A stretch of 64,000 nt of DNA. Source: DASREM01 sp035652095 (GTDB lineage Bacteria; Acidobacteriota; Terriglobia; Terriglobales; Acidobacteriaceae). Both the position numbers and the translations under genes were made by a program. The notes under the pieces were generated by a model. That model had not been told where the DNA came from and did no database searches. It was given only the letters and a program-made list of their open reading frames with translations. The stretch spans positions 248,001-312,000 of the forward strand of contig DASREM010000056.1 in the NCBI GenBank assembly GCA_035652095.1. The letters run 5' to 3'. Positions 52,476 through 61,178 of this stretch are shown here, piece after piece (within the stretch, counting starts at the first letter, position 1; each line of letters starts with the position of its first letter).

Positions 52476-53474
52476 CTATAGTTTGGTCCCGACTGCGCGC
52501 ACGAGATCCGCAAACATCCCGTAAGCTGTCGCCTCCAGACCCGGATTATTCTCCGTGATCACCAGTTCTGGAAAGATGTCAGTTTCGAAGCAAATGATAG
52601 AAGATGTGCCCGAAACCGCCGCCATCGGATCTGACAAAGGCACCTGCTCCGGTTGCACCCATGCCGTTACTCTACCCTCGGTGATATGTGCGCGACAGAC
52701 CAGCTTGTATGGAGTTCCAGCCGCTCGCGCGGCTCGTACTTCTTGCGCAGTGAGCGCGCGAATACCCCTCCGCTCAATTTGATCGCTCTTGATGGGCAGG
52801 CCCATGAGCACTCGTATCAATGCAGCTGTCTTCAGCGTTGCATCCCAGCCATCAATATCGTGGCTCGCATCGGTTTCCGCTACCCCGATCTCCTGCGCTC
52901 GCTTGAGAGACTCGTCAAACGATAGTCCTTGCTCGATCCCGCTGAGAATCACGTTGGTAGTTGAGTTCAGAATCCCATGAAAGCCTCTTAGTTGAAGCGC
53001 GGGAAGCCCCTCGCGAAACATGGAGAAGATTGGTACGCCATCCATGACCGTGGATTCAAACAGGAACCTTCGGCCATTCTTCTCAGCCAGATCCCGCAGT
53101 TCTTCATAGGCATGCACCACCGGACCTTTGTTGGCGGTGATGACATGAGCTCCCAGTTCCAGAGCGGCGCGGATGTGGTCGGTGGCGGGCTGTCCAGTGG
53201 TGGGATTCAGCGAAGTTGCCTCAAACAGGACCTCCGCGCGCGCCGCGCGTAACCAGTCCCGAACGTTCGAAGCTGTGGGAACAAGCGCCCCAGGAAAGCG
53301 CTCAGGATCAATTCCGCTCGAATCGCAAATCCATCCCAGGCGTCGGCTCGCCACGCCAGTGATGCGCCACTCGATGCCGCGCCGTTGAAGCTCTCGCGAC
53401 TTTTCTACAAGCAGGCGCGCCAGGGTGCGGTTGACATTCCCGAATCCGAGCAGACAAAGGTTATAGACAGGAAT
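52476..53474 (-). CDS. hom: Homoserine dehydrogenase, apparent ATT start codon
   Basis: The enzyme reduces aspartate semialdehyde to homoserine for Thr, Met and Ile. The first conventional start (GTG 53354) would remove the NAD(P)-binding loop. In the same frame upstream the sequence reads PVYNLCLLGFGNVNRTLARL, the expected N-terminus, back to an in-frame TGA at 53484-53486. Between them the only plausible start is ATT at 53474, seven bases after GAGG. This gives 332 residues without a C-terminal ACT domain. Other features are EVLFEATSLNPTTGQPA, HVITANKGPVVHAYEEL, FESTVMDGVPIFS, GILNSTTNVILS and the catalytic DASHDIDGWDATLKTAAL. A sequencing error upstream is the alternative. Confidence 0.85.
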   Translation of the reverse strand: MPVYNLCLLGFGNVNRTLARLLVEKSRELQRRGIEWRITGVASRRLGWICDSSGIDPERFPGALVPTASNVRDWLRAARAEVLFEATSLNPTTGQPATDHIRAALELGAHVITANKGPVVHAYEELRDLAEKNGRRFLFESTVMDGVPIFSMFREGLPALQLRGFHGILNSTTNVILSGIEQGLSFDESLKRAQEIGVAETDASHDIDGWDATLKTAALIRVLMGLPIKSDQIERRGIRALTAQEVRAARAAGTPYKLVCRAHITEGRVTAWVQPEQVPLSDPMAAVSGTSSIICFETDIFPELVITENNPGLEATAYGMFADLVRAVGTKL

Positions 53475-53546
53475 AGGAAAGCCTCAAACAGCAGATCTCC
53501 AAGCTGAGCAGCAACGCACAAAAAACTGACCTTTCACTTGCCGGCA

Positions 53547-53945
53547 CTAACCCATCATAGACGTGTGCTCAGGTTGAATCTTGTACATCACGCGAGTTTC
53601 GCCGGGCTGGCGGTACGGATACTTGTCCACCCCCAGGTACTTCTTGGCCATCTTGTCGATGTGCGCGTCTGCGCCGTCCTCGGTGATTTCAGACACGCGG
53701 CCGCGAATTTCCAGATAGCGGTAGGGATTATCGGGATCGATGATCGCCAACGAAACTCGAGGGTCCCGCCGCAGGTTTCGGTCTTTCTGGCGGCCCTTTG
53801 CGGAATTCACGATCACCTGATCGCCATCAATGTCGACCCACACCGGGGTGACCTGGGGATGGCCATCGGGCATGTTCGTCGCAAGGCTGGCGAACGCGCG
53901 CTTGTTAAACAGGTCTCGATATTTTTCAGGAATCGCTTCGGACAT
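53547..53945 (-). CDS. PPOX-class F420/FMN-dependent oxidoreductase
   Basis: The 132-residue split-barrel protein starts at ATG 53945, five bases after GGAGG; the long frame beyond it is antisense to the MutS-like gene. Seen are NKRAFASLATNMPDGHPQVTPVWVDIDGDQVIVNSAKGRQKDRNLRRDPRVSLAI in parts (FASLATNMPDG, TPVWVDIDGD, KDRNLRRDPRVSL) and YLEIRGRVSEI. The pattern is of TIGR03618-type PPOX proteins, some of which use F420. The substrate is unknown. It is divergent from the MutS-like gene. Confidence 0.9.
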   Translation of the reverse strand: MSEAIPEKYRDLFNKRAFASLATNMPDGHPQVTPVWVDIDGDQVIVNSAKGRQKDRNLRRDPRVSLAIIDPDNPYRYLEIRGRVSEITEDGADAHIDKMAKKYLGVDKYPYRQPGETRVMYKIQPEHTSMMG

Positions 53946-54064
53946 GCTTGCCTCCGTACCTTCTCTCCAACACTTAAGATCGTCTTTCGCGATTATAAGC
54001 TGCGCTTTGGTGAACGAACACTTGCCGTGCCTTATCGCAGTCCGGTCAGCGTGACTGTCGTGTG

Positions 54065-54070
54065 TATACT
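54065..54070 (+). promoter_or_regulatory. -10 box of the MutS-like gene
   Basis: TATACT, preceded by TGTG, about 31 nt before the chosen GTG start at 54102. Confidence 0.4.
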
Positions 54071-54101
54071 GGCAGCCCGGAAGAAGTTCGCTGTTCCGGA
54101 T

Positions 54102-55889
54102 GTGCAGCTTGTGACTCCCACCGAGGAATACACCCAACGCCTGATATCGCGTGAGTCGCGCGCCGCGCAACTCGATAAAATCCACCTTCGGCTTGGAAAT
54201 GTGCGTCTCGTGCTGGTTGTTGTTGCAGGCCTTATGGCGTACCTCTCCCTGGGCCGGCAACTCTACTCCCCCTGGTGGATCGCGGCCCCACTCGCAATTT
54301 TCTTCGGGATTGCCGTGTACCACTCTCGCGTGCTGGAACAACTCGCATGTGCCAATCGCGCCTCTTCCTATTACCGTGATGGCTTGGCGCGCATCGCAGA
54401 TCAATGGCTGGATCTGGGAGATAGCGGTGAACGCTTCGTGAACCCACATCACGTGTACGCGTCCGACCTGGACTTGTTCGGGAAGGGAAGCCTGTTTCAA
54501 CTGCTCTCCACCGCGCGCACACGAATGGGGCAAGAAACACTCGCGGGTTGGTTGCTAGCGCCCGCTCCGACCAGAACCATTCTTGATCGCCAAGCCGCAA
54601 TACGCGATCTTCGCGATCGCACCGACCTGCGGGAAGAGTTGGCCCTTCTTGGCGAAGCGGCTCGCATCGGAGTTCACAGTGAAAAGCTGATTGAGTGGGC
54701 GGAAGCTCCCAACCGGCTGCGCACTCGCTGGTTTCGTTGGCTTGCACCCGCGTTTGCGCTGCTCGCCATCGTCGGGGCAATTCTTTGGGCCATGCAAGGC
54801 ACGGGTTGGCCATTCCTGCTTATCGTCATCGTTGAGGCGGCGATTACCTTTCGCTTGCGCAAGCACCTTGAGCTTATCCTGCACGGAACAGAGAAAGCCC
54901 TGGGTGATCTTGATCTACTCTCCTCCGTACTCGACCTCCTGGAACGCGAAACCTTCGGCGCTTCTTTGCTGCAAACCTTAAGTGGCGACCTTTGTTCCCA
55001 TACCGTGCCGGGATCGGGCGTGATTGCGCGCTTGCGCAGCATCGTTCACTACATCGAAGCGCAGCATAACTCCGTGGTCCGGGCGCTGGATATTCCCTTG
55101 CTCTATTCGGTGCAGGTGGCCTATGCGGCTGAAGCGTGGCGGGAGCAGCATGGGCGTGCGGTTCGAGGATGGCTGCAAACCGTCGGCGCCTTTGAGGCGC
55201 TGCTTTCGCTGGCTACCTACCATTATGAGCATCCGGGAGATCCCTTCCCGGAGTTCGGTGAAGGCAACCCCAGCTTTTCCGCGCGCCAACTCGGGCACCC
55301 TCTGTTGCCCGCCGCCACCTGCGTCCGAAACGACGTGAGTGTGGGGGGCGAGACTCGGGTACTGCTGGTCAGCGGGTCGAACATGTCGGGCAAGAGCACA
55401 CTGCTGCGGGCGATCGGGATCAATGTCGTGCTGGCTATGGCCGGGGCGCCGGTGCGCGCTGATGGTTTTCGCCTTACCCCTCTGCAAGTTGGGGCGAGCA
55501 TCCGTATCAACGATTCCCTTCAGGAGGGAAGTTCGCGTTTTTATGCCGAAATCACCCGCCTGCGCCAGATTTTCGATCTGGCACAATCCGCGCCACCGTT
55601 GATGTTCTTACTGGATGAGCTCCTCCAAGGCACCAACTCCACAGACCGCCGAATTGGCGCGGAAGGCCTGGTGCGGGCGTTGCTCGAGCGCCGCGCCATC
55701 GGAGTCATCAGCACCCACGATCTTGCGCTCACTCAAATTGGCGGCGAGCACCAGGGACAGATCCATAACGTTCACTTCCAGGACGAACTCCGGGATGGAA
55801 AAATTCGCTTTGACTATCAGTTGCGCGAGGGCGTAGTTGCCAAAAGCAATGGTCTGGAACTCATGCGATCGATCGGGCTGCAGGTCTGA
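54102..55889 (+). CDS. Membrane-anchored MutS-like ATPase (MutS domain V)
   Basis: From GTG 54102 the protein has 595 residues (GTG 54111 is an alternative; the open frame back to 53538 is antisense to the PPOX gene). It has two N-terminal membrane helices (about 36-73) and two more (about 205-245), helical segments like MutS domain III (FQLLSTARTRMGQETLAGWLL) and a C-terminal ATPase with Walker A SGSNMSGKSTLL (about 425), RINDSLQEGSSRFYAEITRL, Walker B PLMFLLDELLQGTNS (about 498) and the switch His in GVISTHDLAL. The mismatch-reading domain I and the Smr domain are absent, so it is not a classical mismatch repair protein. The role is unknown. Confidence 0.88.
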   Translation: MQLVTPTEEYTQRLISRESRAAQLDKIHLRLGNVRLVLVVVAGLMAYLSLGRQLYSPWWIAAPLAIFFGIAVYHSRVLEQLACANRASSYYRDGLARIADQWLDLGDSGERFVNPHHVYASDLDLFGKGSLFQLLSTARTRMGQETLAGWLLAPAPTRTILDRQAAIRDLRDRTDLREELALLGEAARIGVHSEKLIEWAEAPNRLRTRWFRWLAPAFALLAIVGAILWAMQGTGWPFLLIVIVEAAITFRLRKHLELILHGTEKALGDLDLLSSVLDLLERETFGASLLQTLSGDLCSHTVPGSGVIARLRSIVHYIEAQHNSVVRALDIPLLYSVQVAYAAEAWREQHGRAVRGWLQTVGAFEALLSLATYHYEHPGDPFPEFGEGNPSFSARQLGHPLLPAATCVRNDVSVGGETRVLLVSGSNMSGKSTLLRAIGINVVLAMAGAPVRADGFRLTPLQVGASIRINDSLQEGSSRFYAEITRLRQIFDLAQSAPPLMFLLDELLQGTNSTDRRIGAEGLVRALLERRAIGVISTHDLALTQIGGEHQGQIHNVHFQDELRDGKIRFDYQLREGVVAKSNGLELMRSIGLQV

Positions 55890-55916
55890 ATCTTTCGGAG
55901 GCCATTGGTCATCTCG

Positions 55917-55922
55917 TATAAT
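55917..55922 (+). promoter_or_regulatory. -10 box of the SAM hydrolase-like gene
   Basis: A perfect TATAAT lies 32 nt before the ATG at 55955. The -35 region (TTTCGG, 18-nt spacing) is poor. Confidence 0.45.
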
Positions 55923-55954
55923 TCGGCCACTTACCGGGAAAATTGGAATTGTTT

Positions 55955-56860
55955 ATGACCTGCGTTTCGCTTCGTAGACGAGCGCCGCTGTTGCTGGCGC
56001 TGGTGCTTGCGGTTGCACTTCACGCGCAAAATGCGCCCGCGAAATATCCGCCCACCGTTGTGTTTATGACCGACTTCGGTGTGCTGGACGACTCGGTAGC
56101 CATCTGCCGTGGTGTGATGTATTCCATCGATCCTGAACTTCGCATCGTGGATCTCACCCACCAGGTCACTCCATTCTCTATTCTCGATGGAGCGCGCTTT
56201 CTTTTTGGCGCGACCCCGTACTATCCCCCGGGCACGGTATTCGTCGTGGTGATTGATCCCACTGTCGGAAGTACGCGCAAGGCGGTCATAGTGAAATCAA
56301 AACGCGGACAATATTTTGTGTTGCCAGACAACGGATTGCTCACTCTGGTGCAGGACCGCGACGGGCTCGAGGCTGCACGCGAAATCACCAACCGGGATTG
56401 GATGATTGGCGCCGCGCTGTCGTCGACATTTCACGGGCGTGACATCTTTTCGCCTGCGGGAGCGCACCTGGCGCGAGGAGACGACTGGACCCAGGTGGGT
56501 CCCGAGATTGCTGTCAATAAACTGGTGCGCCTGAATCTTTCGCCCGCAAAACTGGACGACAAGGGGTTGCATGGAGAGGTGCTTGCCACCGACGGTCCAT
56601 TTGGGAATCTTGTAACCAACATCAGCGGCGAGGAATTTCTTAAACTCGGGTACGGACGCGGGCAGAACGTTCACATCGTGATCGGCAAAAACGAAATGCA
56701 CGTTCCGTTCGTTCACACCTTCGCCGATGTTCCGCTGAAAAAGCCATTGCTCTATATCGATTCCCGCGGAAGGGTTGGCGTTGCCGTAAACCAGGCGAGT
56801 TTCGCCTCCGTTTACAACATCAAGCCACCGGTTCCCATCACCATTGATCGTGCGAAGTAG
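55955..56860 (+). CDS. Exported SAM hydroxide adenosyltransferase (DUF62) family protein
   Basis: The 301-residue protein has a signal peptide (MTCVSLRRRAPLLLALVLAVALHAQ) before the family domain: VVFMTDFGVLDDSVAICRGVMYSIDPELRIVDLTHQV in parts (MTDFGVLDDSVA, IVDLTHQVTPFSILDGA), FVVVIDPTVGSTR, DNGLLTL, the C-terminal FGNLVTNISGE and NQASFASVYNI. The family hydrolyses S-adenosylmethionine to adenosine and methionine, or halogenates it, normally in the cytoplasm. Export is unexpected. ATG 55955 is chosen; a TTG at 55943 is in frame. It precedes the Oar-like receptor by 42 nt on the same strand. Confidence 0.87.
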   Translation: MTCVSLRRRAPLLLALVLAVALHAQNAPAKYPPTVVFMTDFGVLDDSVAICRGVMYSIDPELRIVDLTHQVTPFSILDGARFLFGATPYYPPGTVFVVVIDPTVGSTRKAVIVKSKRGQYFVLPDNGLLTLVQDRDGLEAAREITNRDWMIGAALSSTFHGRDIFSPAGAHLARGDDWTQVGPEIAVNKLVRLNLSPAKLDDKGLHGEVLATDGPFGNLVTNISGEEFLKLGYGRGQNVHIVIGKNEMHVPFVHTFADVPLKKPLLYIDSRGRVGVAVNQASFASVYNIKPPVPITIDRAK

Positions 56861-56902
56861 TTCCGTACGGGCCGTCGCTCCATCGAGCGCAAAGGAGGGC
56901 CC

Positions 56903-59900
56903 ATGAAGGTTGCAATCCGTACGTTTTTCCTCGGTGTCTTGCTCATTCTTCTTTCCTCTCTCACAATGGCGCAAAGCTATCGTGGATTGATTCGAGGCAC
57001 GGTAGTCGATCCCAGCGGGGTTGTCATCGCGGATGCGAAAGTTACGGTCAAAAGCGCGGCCACCGGCCTGAGGCGCGAGACACGCACGGGGATCGATGGA
57101 GCTTACGTTTTCGCCGAACTCCCTGCCGGGACCTACACTGTCATTGCCGAGGCTGGCGGGCTCTCTCCAGTGGGTCAAAACGTGCTCGTCAACGTGGGAC
57201 TCGACAGCATCGCGAACTTTGATTTGACCAGGGTCGAGCGCAGGGTCGAATCCATCAATGTCGAAGCCTCGGCGCCGCTGGTCGAAGCAAGCCGCGACGT
57301 TCTGGGCGAGGTGGTGCCGCGCAAGCTGGTTTCCGATTTGCCTCTTAACGGGCGTGATTTTGGCAAACTGGTAGCGCTGGTTCCGGGCGCCACTGTTGAG
57401 CCTTCCGGCGTTGCCGCTATTCAGAGCGGGTTTGGCCAGTTTGCCATCAATGGCAGCCGCGACCGGTCCAACAATTACACCTTGGATGGAACGGACAATA
57501 ACGATCCCTTCTTCAACAACTCAGCCTTTAACCAGACTGGCATCGGCGGCGCGCCGGCCTCGATTTTGCCCATCGATTCCATCCAGGAATTCAACCTGCA
57601 ATCGCAATTCAGCGCGGAATATGGGCGCAATACCGGCTCGGTGGTGAACATCATTACCAAGTCCGGCAGCAACAAGTTCCATGGGTCGCTGTTCGAGTTC
57701 CTGCGCAATGACCTGTTCGATGCGCGCAACTTTTTCAATCGCGCACTCGATCAATCCGGCAACAGCATTCCGAAGAGCGCATTCAGGAACAACCAGTTCG
57801 GGGCGTCGGTGGGCGGGCCCATCCTACGGGACAAGACCTTCTTCTTCGGCGCCTATGAGGGCCAGCGTGAGCGCGTGACTTCGGATTTCACGTTCCTGGT
57901 GCCCACGCAGCAACAGATTACGAACGCGCAAGCCATTGCACAAGGCGGATTTGTGGGCGGCGGCACGGTGCCGGTGAATCCCGCGCTCACCGCGATCCTG
58001 CAACAGTATCCGGCCGCGACAGGGTTCAACGGACAGACTGGAACGCTGGTGGGCGGCGTTCACGACAAGAATGATGTGGATAGCCTGATCGCGAAAGTGG
58101 ATCACCAGGTCAGCGATTCACAGTCGCTTTCGGTGCGATACGCGTTTGCTCGCAGCCAGCAGACATTTCCGTTAGGCGGGCTGGGATTCGGCGCCGGATC
58201 GCGTCTGCCGCAATTCGCCCAGACTTCTCCGACCCGCGTGCAGTTGGTGTCCGCGAGCCTGTTGTCTACGGTCAGTTCCAACCGCATCAATGAAGTCCGC
58301 TTCGGCTACAGCCGCTATCGGACCTCGTTCAGTTCCCTCGATGCCAACAACGATTATTCCTCACCGAGCTTGAATTTCGGAACCAGTAAGCTGGGATTGC
58401 CTGAGATCGATTTCAGCGGGATCTTCGACAATCTGGGCACGTCGGCGTTCAGCATTCCACGCGGGCGGACGAGCCAGACGTTTCAGGTTCTCGACAACTT
58501 CACCTGGGCGCGCGGGAGACACACAATCAAGTTGGGCGGCGAATATCGGCGCGCTGCTATTGACAGCTTCAATGACAACCTTGAGCGCGGCCTGTTCTCG
58601 TTTGGCTCGGAAGATCCGGCGGGATTGAATGCCTGCCAGGGGGCGCCGCTCGCGGGATGTTCCGACGATCCTACCTTGGCGCTGGTGGGCTTTTATCTTG
58701 GCGACACTTTTCCGCTCGCCAATGCCGGAAACACTCGGCGCACCACCTACAACAATGGCTTGGCCTTTTTCGTGCAGGATGACTATCGGGCAACTTCCAG
58801 ATTGACCATCAACCTGGGACTGCGATGGGAGTATTTCGGGCCGCTCAGCGAAGTGAACAACCTGCTGTCGAACCTGGGCCGCGATGGAAACCTGGCGCTG
58901 GTCGGCAGCGACGGATTAGATGGAGCCTACCGGCGTGACCTGAACAACTTCGGACCTCGCGTCGGCTTCGCCTGGAATGCACGCAGCAAGTTGGTGGTCC
59001 GCGGCTCTTACGGAATCTATTACGACTACATTCCGCAGGATCTTTTGATCGCGAACTTTACAAATTCTGCGGGCTTGGTCACGAACCCGATTGGCCCGCA
59101 GCCAGTGGTCTCCCTCGCCAACAATTATGATTCGTCAGCCTTCAACGGCAGCAGCCCTGGCAGTCCTGTGTTTACTTTGCCGGCCGCTCCCTTCCCGCCG
59201 GTGGGCGCCGACATCTTCGTCACCCCGCGAAATCTTGCAACTCCGTACGTGCAGAACTGGAACCTGAATATCGAGCACGAACTCGCGGATGGCGTGGCAG
59301 TCCAACTCGGCTACGTGGGCAGCAAGGGGACCAGACTGGTGCGTCTCCGAGACGCCAATCAGGCCGATGTGAATGGAAACCGCAGCAACTTCCCGCAGTA
59401 CGGATTTGTGGATGAGTTTGCGACCATCAGCGCGTCAACTTACCACGCCTTGCAGGCCACCTTCCGCACCCGAAGCTGGCGCGGGCTCTCGGGGTTCACC
59501 GGATATACCTGGTCGAAATCGCTCGACGATGCCTCTGACGGAATCGACTTCAACTTTGCCACGGTTGCAATTCCGCAGGATTCGAACAACCTGAAGGCGG
59601 AGCACGGCCCTTCGAATTTCGATACCCGTCATCGCTTCACGGCTGCGTTCACCTATGAGATTCCCAGGCTTCCGGGCCCGAAACGGCTTGGCGAAGGATG
59701 GCAGGCCAATACAATCGTGGGCGCTCAGAGCGGTCGCCCGGTGCCGATCGTGAACTCGAACGACACCAGCGGTGTGAGTTTTCCGACGCCCTCGAATTTC
59801 CACCAGCGCCCGAACGTAGTGCCCGGCGTGAATCCAGTCAATTCGAACTGGCAGCAAGCGCCCGACGTCATTGGATACCTGAATGGTTCAGCCTTTACGC

Positions 59901-60202
59901 AACCGCCGGATGGGACATTCGGAAATCTAGGGCGCAACGAAATTTATGGACCGAAGTTCTGGAACGTGGATTTCGCAGTGACTAAGAACACCCGCCTGAC
60001 CGAGAGTGTCAGCCTGCAGTTACGCGCGGAACTGTTCAACATCTTCAATCATCCGAATTTTGCGTTGCCGAATTTCTTCATTGTGCCGGGAAGCCCGGCG
60101 CAAGGTTTGATTACGCAAACGCCCGACCAGGCTCAGACTAACCCGGGGCTGGGCGGCGGCGGTCCGCGCGTAGTGCAGTTGGGAGTTAAGATTAATTTTT
60201 AG
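56903..60202 (+). CDS. Oar-like TonB-dependent outer-membrane receptor
   Basis: The 1099-residue protein has a signal peptide (MKVAIRTFFLGVLLILLSS, to about 24), a carboxypeptidase-regulatory-like beta-sandwich (about 27-105, GTVVDPSGVVIADAKVTV), a plug domain (about 120-240: LPLNGRDFGKLVALVPG, FAINGSRDRSNNYTLDGTDN), and a large barrel ending VQLGVKINF with the terminal Phe. This is the Oar/CarboxypepD_reg receptor family, abundant in acidobacteria and used for uptake of large oligosaccharides or in surface adhesion. AAGGAGG lies six bases before the ATG. No SusD partner is seen, which is normal for this phylum. Confidence 0.95.
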   Translation: MKVAIRTFFLGVLLILLSSLTMAQSYRGLIRGTVVDPSGVVIADAKVTVKSAATGLRRETRTGIDGAYVFAELPAGTYTVIAEAGGLSPVGQNVLVNVGLDSIANFDLTRVERRVESINVEASAPLVEASRDVLGEVVPRKLVSDLPLNGRDFGKLVALVPGATVEPSGVAAIQSGFGQFAINGSRDRSNNYTLDGTDNNDPFFNNSAFNQTGIGGAPASILPIDSIQEFNLQSQFSAEYGRNTGSVVNIITKSGSNKFHGSLFEFLRNDLFDARNFFNRALDQSGNSIPKSAFRNNQFGASVGGPILRDKTFFFGAYEGQRERVTSDFTFLVPTQQQITNAQAIAQGGFVGGGTVPVNPALTAILQQYPAATGFNGQTGTLVGGVHDKNDVDSLIAKVDHQVSDSQSLSVRYAFARSQQTFPLGGLGFGAGSRLPQFAQTSPTRVQLVSASLLSTVSSNRINEVRFGYSRYRTSFSSLDANNDYSSPSLNFGTSKLGLPEIDFSGIFDNLGTSAFSIPRGRTSQTFQVLDNFTWARGRHTIKLGGEYRRAAIDSFNDNLERGLFSFGSEDPAGLNACQGAPLAGCSDDPTLALVGFYLGDTFPLANAGNTRRTTYNNGLAFFVQDDYRATSRLTINLGLRWEYFGPLSEVNNLLSNLGRDGNLALVGSDGLDGAYRRDLNNFGPRVGFAWNARSKLVVRGSYGIYYDYIPQDLLIANFTNSAGLVTNPIGPQPVVSLANNYDSSAFNGSSPGSPVFTLPAAPFPPVGADIFVTPRNLATPYVQNWNLNIEHELADGVAVQLGYVGSKGTRLVRLRDANQADVNGNRSNFPQYGFVDEFATISASTYHALQATFRTRSWRGLSGFTGYTWSKSLDDASDGIDFNFATVAIPQDSNNLKAEHGPSNFDTRHRFTAAFTYEIPRLPGPKRLGEGWQANTIVGAQSGRPVPIVNSNDTSGVSFPTPSNFHQRPNVVPGVNPVNSNWQQAPDVIGYLNGSAFTQPPDGTFGNLGRNEIYGPKFWNVDFAVTKNTRLTESVSLQLRAELFNIFNHPNFALPNFFIVPGSPAQGLITQTPDQAQTNPGLGGGGPRVVQLGVKINF

Positions 60203-60338
60203 GCAGGAAGAGCACCCGACCTGGCCTGCATGCCGCTGTTATGCGGGGCCAAGATGGAATTCGCGTCTGATGCGTTCTGAGATCAAATCCCGCGGAGCCT
60301 CGTCCGCGGGATCATCGAGGAAAGCTGTGCCTACAGCC

Positions 60339-61178
60339 TCAGATCTCGGTTGCGATTCTGGGCAGCACTGCTCGCAGCAAGCCCACGAAGTCTTCTCTGA
60401 CTCGCGCCGTAGTTTCAAGGACTTCTTCATGATTAATAGGTTGCTCCAGGATCCCCGCTGCCATGTTGGTCACGCACGAGATGGCCAGGACCTTAATTCC
60501 CATGTGCGCGGCGGTGATCACCTCGGGAATGGTTGACATTCCGACCAGGTCCGCACCGATGGTTCGCAAGTAACGAATCTCAGCAGGAGTCTCGTAACTC
60601 GGACCGAGCAGTCCAACATACACGCCTTCGTAAAGACTCTTGCCGGAACGCCTACCCTCTTCCAAAGCTATCTCGCGATAAGGTTTCCAGTACACCTTGG
60701 TCATGTCGGGAAAGCGGGGGCCGAGACGATCGTCATTCGGTCCCACCAGCGGGTTGCTTCCTTGAAGATTGATGTGATCGGTAATCACGACCAGCGCGCC
60801 CTGCTGATATCGGAGGCTGATTCCACCCGCCGCGTTGGTCAGGATCAGGGCACGAATTCCCATGCGCCCCATCACTCGCGTCGGAAATGACACCTGCTGC
60901 GCGGAATAGCCCTCGTACAGGTGCACGCGGCCCTGCATGGCAGCCACTGCAACGTCGCCACAACTTCCAATCACCATCTGACCGGCGTGTCCAATGGCAG
61001 TGGAGCGCGAGAACCCGGGAATCTGTGAGTAGGGAATCTTCACCGCATTCGTGAGTTCATCGGCGAAGCCGCCCAGGCCGGAGCCCAGAACCAGCCCGAT
61101 CTTGGGGCGCAGCGCGCTCTGGCTCAGTAGAAACGTCGTCGCGGATTCCGCCCGCGCGAACAGATCGTCATGTTCCAT
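60339..61178 (-). CDS. Purine nucleoside phosphorylase I
   Basis: The 279-residue enzyme splits purine nucleosides with phosphate. Seen are IGLVLGSGLGGFAD (phosphate loop), GHAGQMVIG, MQGRVHLYEGYS, LILTNAAGGIS, DHINLQGSNPLVG, YVGLLGPSYETPAEIRYLR and GMSTIPEVITAAHMGIKVLAISCVTNMAAG (quoted as GMSTIPEVITA and SCVTNMAAG). Two ATGs in series (61181, 61178) follow AAGG; the second has the better spacing. The start overlaps the adenosine deaminase stop (TGATG arrangement), so the two are coupled. The trimeric (Asn-containing) type suits inosine and guanosine. Confidence 0.93.
   Translation of the reverse strand: MEHDDLFARAESATTFLLSQSALRPKIGLVLGSGLGGFADELTNAVKIPYSQIPGFSRSTAIGHAGQMVIGSCGDVAVAAMQGRVHLYEGYSAQQVSFPTRVMGRMGIRALILTNAAGGISLRYQQGALVVITDHINLQGSNPLVGPNDDRLGPRFPDMTKVYWKPYREIALEEGRRSGKSLYEGVYVGLLGPSYETPAEIRYLRTIGADLVGMSTIPEVITAAHMGIKVLAISCVTNMAAGILEQPINHEEVLETTARVREDFVGLLRAVLPRIATEI

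Noticed and set aside
53538..54101. N-terminal extension of the MutS-like gene to 783 residues
   Set aside because: This part is antisense to the PPOX gene, whose start and Shine-Dalgarno sequence are clear. The MutS-like region begins only after the -10 box at 54065.
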